Source: Bretschneidera sinensis
Taxonomy: Eukaryota; Streptophyta; Magnoliopsida; Brassicales; Akaniaceae
Direction of reading: 5' to 3'
Assembly: GCA_023935145.1 (NCBI GenBank)
Contig: CM043700.1
Span: 24,522,001 to 24,586,000, forward strand
DNA length: 64,000 nucleotides
Each line of letters begins with the position of its first letter. The first letter of the stretch is position 1. The position numbers and the translations under genes are program-made. The notes under the pieces are model-generated. The model searched no databases. It worked only from the letters and a program-made list of their open reading frames with translations, and was not told where the DNA came from. Below, piece after piece: positions 57,801 through 64,000 of the stretch.

Positions 57801-60620
57801 GCTCATATGCATCCATTTTATTTGTGCTCATAACTAAAATACATGAATTTAATTAGAACAAAGCTACTACTCACTCCTGAATCCTCCTTGAAAGACTTAA
57901 AAACTCCCATACTCTGTATGTCAAATGACTCAAAGGTATCAACTCCATGAAAGCAACATTATTTCAATACCCTATTCTTAAGTTTAGCATCTCCATTCAT
58001 TAAAAAATTTAAAAGCATAACTCCAGAAAAAAAATGCTATAACGACGAGATTACCGAACAAGTTTACAGCCATCAACAAATGAAGTAAAGTATTGCCTGT
58101 AGACTTACAGGTAGTGTCTCCCATATTGCTTCATCACTCATGCTTTCTTCATCACCTGGCATTAAAGCCCTACACATTCTGAAGAAGAAATATGCATCAG
58201 TTAATGAGTCTAAAGCATTTAAAAGAATGAATTACCATTTAGGGGTAACTGCATAAGTTCGGTTATGTGAGAGGGAGAAGAAGGGAGTGGAAGAAGAGCC
58301 ATTTGATAATTTAATATATAATTTACTGCTGTAGCTGTATACCTTCAGTGGTCGTTACATGAAATATTAAAATAACAAAAATTGAAAATCTCAAATTTTG
58401 CTTTTAGAAAAAAAAGTCCCATAGCTCTACTTTCAATCAAGGGGTAAATTAAATATACGGCACAAAGTTTGTCCTAATTTACACCCCAGTCAATACATTC
58501 TGCGAAACTGCATCCACATCCCGCCATTTTCCCTTGCCTAAACAAGAAAAGACCAAGATGCCCACATATATACTGCCAACTAAGAAAATAATGCTGTGAG
58601 CCTCGATGAATGAGAAAACCAAGAAATAATAGTCCCTTCTAACTTTATAAACACCCATGCTTTAAACGTAGACAAGTTTAGCTGATTTGCCAATTGTGAA
58701 ATGATTACATACAATGCTCAAAAATCTTGTTTAATTAACATTTGACATGGTCTAAGCTCAAAGCCTTGCAACTTGAGGGCACCTTTAGTAATTTGAAGCA
58801 CAATGTACATGTCGAACTTTTTCTTGAAAATTAATTCCTGTCAACCAATGCCAGCTTCTCTGATCTGCTTTTATTAAACAAGCTAAAACTTGTCAAATTA
58901 CCCGGTTTGCACCACTTAAAATACCTACAATCATCACATTTGCAATACAATTTGTCTTTGTTTCATTTAGATTATGATACTCTAGTGATGGCCATTCACT
59001 CACATCGGCATAACAGGCATGGATCAATTGGAGTTCTTTTGCAACAACTACATTAAGACCTAAGGATGGAATGTCATTTTGGAATAGGTTTAGACTGGAC
59101 TATGACAACAACGAAAACCTAATGAGCCAGACGTAATCTACTCTTAATCAAAGCTTGAATAGAGCATAGTATAAAAAAGCAAAATAGAATAGACACAAGT
59201 AGCTAAAAAGTAACAAGTCACAGACTCTTGCCATCTTGATTTATGTAAAGTGAGACAACCTGGGGTTAAGAAAATGGAGCTCTTGCAAGACAAATTCCTC
59301 ATGAAACAAGGCATGACTTCATACACTATTCTGCACTTTATCTCTGGTTGTTTCAATGGAAGCCATGAAAAGACTGGAATCACATATTTCAGTTGTAATC
59401 ATTATTTATGTCAATCAGACCTATAATAAAACTGCTACACTTCTCAGAATTCGTTATTATATTTACACCTTAGCGAAGCCAAATACCATTACAATATTGG
59501 TGCAACCAAGCACAATTCATAGCAGAACTCGAGCTTCCCTTTCCATACACCATATACGATCCACATTCCTTTTTGCAAAAAAGTAAATTCACATATCTTT
59601 CATATTGATTCGTTTTTAGAAGTGTGGCTACGTCTCCTACCCCCTCCTTTTGTAAATGCTTTGTTTGTGAGGCTTTTAAATGTTTAGGTCATTTTAAATT
59701 CATGTAATAATAAATCAGCATTCCATTTCGTTCAATAATATTTAGCTTCAATTAACTTTAAAGTCGTATAGCCAATGTTTTTGGAGGATAGGAATCAACA
59801 AGTTAAGATCCGTCTAACAATAAGCACTATGATATGGCATTCCTAGAGTGAAAACTGGATAAAAATTTTATCATGACATACCTGAAATTGTCAATCAGAA
59901 TAATCATTTCAAATGCCAACAACGGCAGAAAGACAATCTTCAAGCTTACCGCTGCAAAACCGTAAACTGTAACAAAAAAAATATATATAATTATTAAGCA
60001 TTAATAGAATTGAAGAACTTGAGCATCCCCTTATACTAGAACTAAAGGCCTCTTGAGCAAATGGATTCTATTTAACACTGTTTCTGTGAATTGCCCATAA
60101 GTAGAAACATAATGAAGTTGAATAGGAGTATTAATAATTCCAATCACCTTTACATTTTTCAAAGGAATTCCTAACTCATAATTTAAAACCAATAACTATA
60201 GGCACAAAAATCATTGTCAATCTCCTGGACCATGGAAAGAAGCACAGCCAGGTGTTAGTTACATACCATAAATACTCTCAAGATATGTACAAAGGAGCAG
60301 TTCGAATGAAATAAGCAAAGGTGTCGCGACAATTGCATGGCACGGTGCCCACTGTCCAAGAAAGAAAAATATTGATAAAGTTCACAAAACATGACCATGA
60401 ATTTGAAATTTGTATGTCCAAAAGCAAAAATAGATATTATATTTTATGGTAAGTAAATATTTTGTTGAAACAAAACAATGGACAAGTTTGGCTAAAACTC
60501 TCTCCAAAGTGGTAGAGAAAAATGCATACATGACGATTATGTGGAACAGAAGGAGCAGGTAAAGAGAATCTTCCCCGGGCAACAACAGCATGAAATATCC
60601 ATAGCGGGGAAAATATTATC
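42888..60620 (-). CDS. Multi-pass membrane RING finger protein (TMEM185-like plus RING)
   Basis: Likely an E3 ubiquitin ligase in an internal membrane; this is inferred from the RING. It matches the plant 'transmembrane Fragile-X-F-associated' family. Exons, 5' to 3': 60530-60620, 60267-60351, 59882-59951, 58109-58178, 54351-54420, 46646-46691, 46284-46533, 45998-46203, 45785-45859, 44823-44892, 44506-44586, 43109-43188, 42888-42966; all GT-AG and in phase, 424 codons. They read [144 protein letters not shown] and [22 protein letters not shown]3HC4-type RING follows: [30 protein letters not shown], then [10 protein letters not shown] at the end. The N-terminal exon (start codon) is beyond the right edge. 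Several introns carry retrotransposons. Confidence 0.92.
43189..44505 (-). other. RING gene intron between exons 44506-44586 and 43109-43188
   Basis: 1.3 kb, with no repeat element or exon recognised. Contains a CCACCACCACCATCACC run at about 43284-43301 and a CT-rich patch near 43995-44035. Confidence 0.6.
45288..45519 (+). mobile_element. 3' end of a copia-type element (polypurine tract plus LTR)
   Basis: TTTAGGGGGAGTAT immediately precedes an LTR-like 176-bp segment, 45344-45519 (TGAAAGTCC...ACTAACA). The run GGTGCATGTTTATGCTCTAA ahead of the tract resembles the usual 3' end of this copia type. The rest of the element is missing. It lies in a RING gene intron, antisense to the gene. Confidence 0.7.
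46692..47239 (-). other. RING gene large intron, part before the LINE
   Basis: Start of the 7.7-kb intron (46692-54350) reading along the plus strand. The minus ORF at 46943-47206 has no recognised family. Nothing else seen. Confidence 0.45.
47920..49370 (+). pseudogene. LINE reverse transcriptase, degraded
   Basis: Reads [74 protein letters not shown] and [14 protein letters not shown]. The catalytic box is FVDE where active LINE RTs have FADD, so the second catalytic Asp is lost. Then [24 protein letters not shown] text in broken frames near 49120-49190. At least four frame changes. Confidence 0.85.
49371..50803. mobile_element. TIR DNA element inserted in the LINE
   Basis: The ends are inverted: left CATAGTTATCAAAAGCGCAA, right (complement) CATAGTTGTTAAAAGTGCAT, each followed by GGCGC-rich sequence (GGCGCACTAAGGCGC; GTGCGCCTAAGCGC). 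LINE coding text before (GLDRSG) and after (DCDWTTKK) joins directly. No transposase and no clear target duplication. The interior holds a MITE, a G-run (about 50027-50036) and a GA-rich tract (50240-50300). Superfamily not assigned. Confidence 0.7.
49619..49835. mobile_element. MITE nested in the TIR element
   Basis: Ends GATGTTTG and CAAACATC. Long inverted arms (AACTTTAAGTTGGAACTTAT; complement of right arm AACTTTAAGCTAGAGCTTAT; both then TTTTTAAAA...GCCAAAAACT). Same family as 34874-35096. Confidence 0.72.
50804..51600 (+). pseudogene. LINE C-terminal zf-RVT region
   Basis: The 173-aa frame at 51023-51544 contains [60 protein letters not shown] and [12 protein letters not shown], the zinc-binding reverse-transcriptase-associated domain of plant LINEs. 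A roughly 60-bp tandem duplication (CATTTTTGACATGATACTTC at about 50928 and 50986) precedes it. Confidence 0.85.
51901..52299. other. Intron DNA between LINE and LTR fragment
   Basis: Contains a GGTTCAAACCCCCATGT phrase and a CCGGTT/AGACCGGTC-rich patch (52140-52260) that resembles the terminal region of a degraded DNA transposon. Nothing definite. Confidence 0.3.
52300..52896 (+). mobile_element. 3' fragment 'D' of the LARD-like LTR family
   Basis: Reads the family tail ([16 protein letters not shown] when the frame is taken from about 52357), then CTCGAGGTCAAAGTTTTCTC and the purine tract AAAAGGGGAAGAA, then an LTR 52557-52896 (TGAGGACGC...CTACATCA). The 5' part and 5' LTR are missing. Confidence 0.75.
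52937..53500. mobile_element. Candidate hAT-like MITE
   Basis: Left end TAGGCATGGCAATGAG and complement of right end TAGGGATGGAAATTTG form an imperfect hAT-style TIR. The inner flanks mention CCCCATTCC and GGGGCAGGT as in known plant hAT MITEs. No target duplication found. Confidence 0.45.
53501..54350 (-). other. RING gene large intron, part next to exon 54351-54420
   Basis: Ordinary intron sequence. The minus ORF at 53979-54203 matches nothing I know. Confidence 0.5.
54890..56600 (-). mobile_element. LINE fragment 2, minus strand, split by a MITE
   Basis: On the minus strand it reads [20 protein letters not shown] near 56500, [15 protein letters not shown] near 55440, and the zf-RVT end [20 protein letters not shown] and [15 protein letters not shown] at about 55070-55275. 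Sense to the RING gene. RT catalytic part absent, many frame changes, interrupted by the MITE at 55995-56293. Confidence 0.82.
55995..56293. mobile_element. MITE inside LINE fragment 2
   Basis: TIR TGATTGGTAGAGAAGAAAAG on the left and TGATTGGTAAAGAGGAAAAG (complement of right end). Flanked by TAGGCTT on both sides (55988-55994 and 56294-56300), so a target duplication of 7 bp is visible (8 bp if one end base has mutated). GA-rich left half, CT-rich right half. Confidence 0.85.
56601..58108 (-). other. RING gene intron with a 26-bp tandem repeat
   Basis: CGCCCTTTCCCTTTTATTTC occurs at 56887 and again 26 bp on, with a partial third copy up to about 56958. Otherwise ordinary intron. Confidence 0.6.
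58179..59881 (-). other. RING gene intron, nothing else recognised
   Basis: 1.7-kb GT-AG intron between exons 59882-59951 and 58109-58178. No repeat element or coding stretch that I can support. Confidence 0.55.
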
Positions 60621-62460
60621 CTGCATATCAAAGTCAATACATACAGAAATTGAACCCAAAAATACTATAAAGTGGAAGAATGTCACTCTTCTTGACACCT
60701 AAGTTACGTTATAATCAATCCACAAATCTGAGTAATTTATCACACAAAATTTAACTTACATTATAATCAATGCAAAATCTGATAATTTTTTTGATGAATA
60801 AAATCTGATAAATTTATCAGACTAACAATAAGGAATGTCCAGTACAGTTGAATAACTTCATTAAATTCCGAAAACAAAAATTCTGTGTTTTCCTAGGTGC
60901 ACTTTATAATGCACTATAAACATGCACTTATAGAAAAGTACTTAGAAAACACCTAAAGCATTCTGCTCCATAGAGCTGACTAATTGCATGCTGATACCCT
61001 TACATAGAAATTACTCTTAAATCGGCTCGGTGTGTGAGCCTTTCATTCCTTTAAGAGCTCCTTCATGACTATGAAAGTAAAAAAAAAACTTCGGAGAAAC
61101 AACATGGAGCCAAACTTCTAATACGTCAAGGAGAGTTGTGGGAACCAAAATCTTCATAGTGCAGCAAGAGAACTGTCATTTACAAGCTTTCACTTAGAAT
61201 CATCTCCAACTACAACAATATCTACCCCCTCCATTCACATCTCACCATGACTGCCACATTGCACCCACTCTCATACCTGAACCCTCCTCAGATTTGACCC
61301 ATCCTCATCAACCAATCCCAAACCATCAAAGCATAATTCCGCCGACTCTCTCAGAACTGCTCAGGACATCATTTTTTGTGCCCAATTCCAAGCTTCCCTC
61401 CACTATTTAATCACAATTGCGAAACCCCCTAAGTCAGCAAACACTATCCTAAGTAACAAATATAACAACTACAAATCATTTCATGATACTTCCACTTAAG
61501 GAAGATTATACTCTTCAACAAAGATTGTGTAACAAATCAATTTTTATTGAATGAAATAAATTTGCATGCTCTAATTTTAAAAGCAAAGCTGATTCTAATT
61601 AATAGCATTTTGTTTCAGGTGTTACAACTATATTTCAAATTTGCTCTTTCTTGTTCAGTTGTCTATAAAATCTTAAGAGAAGGAACAAAACAAACATTTG
61701 GTTCTTACTCAAATGAAGACTTGGTAAAGTTGGATCAAGATCCTTGTTTTTCAAAAACCCAATGCAGGAAACATGATTCAATTCCAAATTTCTTTGACTT
61801 TGCTCTCTTTCCTGATTTGACTAGCAGTTTGAACTACAGAGGCAGAGAATCACACTCAATGAACAAAAAACTGATCACTTATGAGGTCACATCAAGATCC
61901 TAAAAAGAGCTTATTTCAAACATTTGGTAATATCTTGTCTCCAAATCATCATGTCTGAGTAATGGATGAGTATAGGGTATGGCTGTATAGCTCCGTACAA
62001 TCCGAGTCTGAGGAATCTATAAGTACTGCTTGGAGGGGGCAAGCAGGTGTCCCACAACTACTTTTCTTTGTTCCTTACCATGTTGAAACATGTGATAATA
62101 GAATCAAGCTTTATCCAAATCAATCATTAGAAATCAAGAACTACCAACTAGTTCCTTAATCTCAAGGACTTTTCCACTGCTCCACCAAGGCTAGAAAGAT
62201 TAATCCACCGAACATGTTTTCCCATAACACAAAGGAGAAGCACAAAAACCAGTCAATAGGTACCACACTATTGTGGAACGAAGTCTAAAAATCCACTCAT
62301 TTCATTCCTTCCAAATCACCCAAAGAATCACAAACCAAGCACATTACCATAAAAAAACTCGCTTACTCCTTCCAAAACCTCAAAATTTGATCTTCACAAG
62401 ACCCTCTACAGTAGATGGACAAACCCAAATCTCCAAAAAATGCCAAACATATTATTCTAA
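60621..62460 (-). other. RING gene intron 1 (part), no element recognised
   Basis: Upstream of the first exon found here. The ORFs at 61547-61903 and 61962-62159 show no known motif. The missing N-terminal exon was looked for and not found, so this intron must run past the right edge. Confidence 0.45.
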
Positions 62461-63660
62461 AGCTACTTAGCTATTTCATAGTGGAGAAAATGATGGTTAT
62501 ATGTCTCATTTAAGGATTTGCACATTAGACAAATATCTGGAGTCAGTGCCTTGTTAGGCCTCCACACCTGCAACAAGTCATTAGTATTAATCATGTTTAG
62601 TAACAAAGTCTAGGTGAAAGCCTTGATCTTAGAGGGAATGTGTGCCTTCCAAATAGCCTTGTCCAAAGGAAAACCAGGGGGACAGATTTCATCATGAAAT
62701 CACGAATGATTTAAAACAGCATATGCCAGAACCATCCCGTCCTCAAACTTATCACGTCTAGAATGAGGAGCAATGGATGTTTCAACCTCTTTTTTGCAAA
62801 GATAGCACCAGTTAACCAAGAGTTTTCCTTTTTATGTAAATTGTCAATTGTGAGAATAGCACCCCATGAAGCTTCCCAAGCAAAAAATGCCACCATTAAA
62901 GGAGCAAGAGATTTCCGTATCACTTTCCAAGGAAAGTTTTCTCTTCCTTCAATAAGTTCATTATCAAAATTGCTTTATTAGGACTCAACATCAAAGTTTC
63001 CCCTAGTAGTAAACCTCAAACGGCCCTATCCTCCCCAACCATGTTAATCTTTGCTTTATGCAAAAGTTCCAAAAACGTCCCAATAAGATCAACTTCCCAA
63101 TCATGTGCATTGCAGACCAAAGAGACATCCCATACCAACTCTCCATTATGAATTTCACATTGAAGCTAATTAAAGCATCCTTGTCTCTAACCAAAGCAAA
63201 AACATTCGGAAATTGGAATTTAAGAGAATGATCACCATGCCACACATCATGCCAAAGCGAAATACAATTACCATTCCCGAACTCAAGAAACTCATTCCAT
63301 CCCTTCCAAATTTACTTCCATACTCCCAGACCATACCCAACTGTCCCCTCTCTGGTAATCCACCCATTGTGATTTAAGCACTTTCCGCCATAGATGTTCC
63401 TTATCCGTCATGAATCTCCAAAGCCACAGCTGAGCTTTGTTAAAGAGCATAAGAGATTTGATACCAAGCGCCCACCCCCCCCCCCCCCCCTTCTGAAATA
63501 ACGGTTGATTGATCACTCCCCAATTAAGCAAGCAACACTTAAACTCTTGCTTTGTGTTGCCCCAAGGAAATCTTCCTTGATTTCCTTCCAACTGCTTCAC
63601 CACTGCACTAGGCATAGGGAATAAAGACTGAAATAGATAAGGAGACTAGAAAATTTGCTT
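62461..63660 (-). mobile_element. LINE fragment 3, minus strand
   Basis: Reads VVKQLEGNQGRFPWGN and LMLFNKAQLWLWRFMTDKEH with LWRKVL (63292-63615), DALISFNVKF near 63180, and the zf-RVT segment FFAWEASWGAILTIDNLHKK (62711-62923). Same domain order as LINE 1. A long C-run on the plus strand (about 63474-63490) interrupts the Gly stretch. Only the region after the RT catalytic core is present. Confidence 0.82.
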
Positions 63661-64000
63661 TTAGTAAGTGTCAATATACCCCCCTTGACTTCTACTTTGC
63701 AGTTCTAGAGTGGTTATGAGCATAAAGAGGTGAATACTGTGACAGCATTCCAATATTTTTCAATAATAAATGGAAAGCTAGAGTTGCTCACCTATTTCAT
63801 ATGCATATTTGTTATATGCATATGAATACTGTTATTTACTAAATGCCACTAACTAATGAGGATTATCAAATGTACCTCGAACAGTTCAAAGCATATTTGT
63901 TAAGAATATTGCTCACTGACCTCCATCATCTTGATTTTGCATAGAAACCTATATTGCTTTTTTATCTTTTTTCCCCCTTCAGTCATTTCACCTCTTGTAC
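63661..64000. other. Right edge, intron-like DNA
   Basis: AT-rich, no exon recognised. Probably still intron 1 of the RING gene. Confidence 0.35.

Noticed and set aside
61547..62159. Two plus-strand ORFs of 118 and 65 codons
   Set aside because: No recognisable domain, and they lie antisense in an intron of the RING gene.

Overview
This is a stretch of nuclear DNA from a flowering plant, most likely a non-grass angiosperm with large, transposon-filled introns. The evidence is spliced plant genes (GT-AG introns, a gibberellin 3-oxidase, a SHAQKYF-type MYB) in AT-rich DNA full of copia-type, LARD-like, LINE, hAT and MITE elements. I cannot name the species.

Layout. 535-2053 (+): the 3' part of an HDA5-type class II histone deacetylase gene that runs in from the left; one of its donor sites looks broken. 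2822-3827 (-): a two-exon SRM1/DIVARICATA-type MYB gene. 5616-12300: repeats, namely a pair of about 135-bp inverted repeats around an internally deleted Ty1/copia element (7612-11231, minus). 13371-13480: a small frameshifted piece of an eIF3 subunit L gene. 15594-29082 (+): a DENND6-type DENN-domain gene of three coding exons whose second intron is 11.3 kb long. That intron holds three nested LTR retrotransposons. 29960-31033: a non-autonomous hAT element. 31435-34019: a second decayed copia element. 38100-39065: a minisatellite ending just before the TATA box of a two-exon gibberellin 3-oxidase gene (39209-41054, +). 42888 to at least 60620 (-): a gene for a multi-pass membrane protein with a C-terminal RING finger. 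I traced thirteen coding exons; its first exon lies beyond the right edge. Its introns hold a LINE (with a TIR element and a MITE nested inside), a fourth LARD-like LTR remnant, a copia 3' end, and two further LINE fragments with another MITE.

The most interesting region is 19157-26549. Outer element C (LTRs 19157-19703 and 26181-26549) carries, in sense and without introns, a degenerate copy of the N-terminal part of the cohesin regulator PDS5, fused in frame to the element's own C-terminal tail. Element A (19754-22237, perfect 5-bp TSD) is inserted near its 5' end. Element B (23319-25922, minus, perfect 5-bp TSD) is inserted inside the chimeric ORF and itself carries an intronless RRM closely resembling a polypyrimidine-tract-binding protein RRM. 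A, B, C and the fragment D at 52300-52896 share an initiator-Met-type primer site where it survives, the same purine-rich 3' junction and a recurring coding tail in A, C and D. This looks like one non-autonomous LTR family that repeatedly acquires pieces of cellular mRNAs.

The cellular genes are functionally unrelated neighbours; nothing suggests a cluster.
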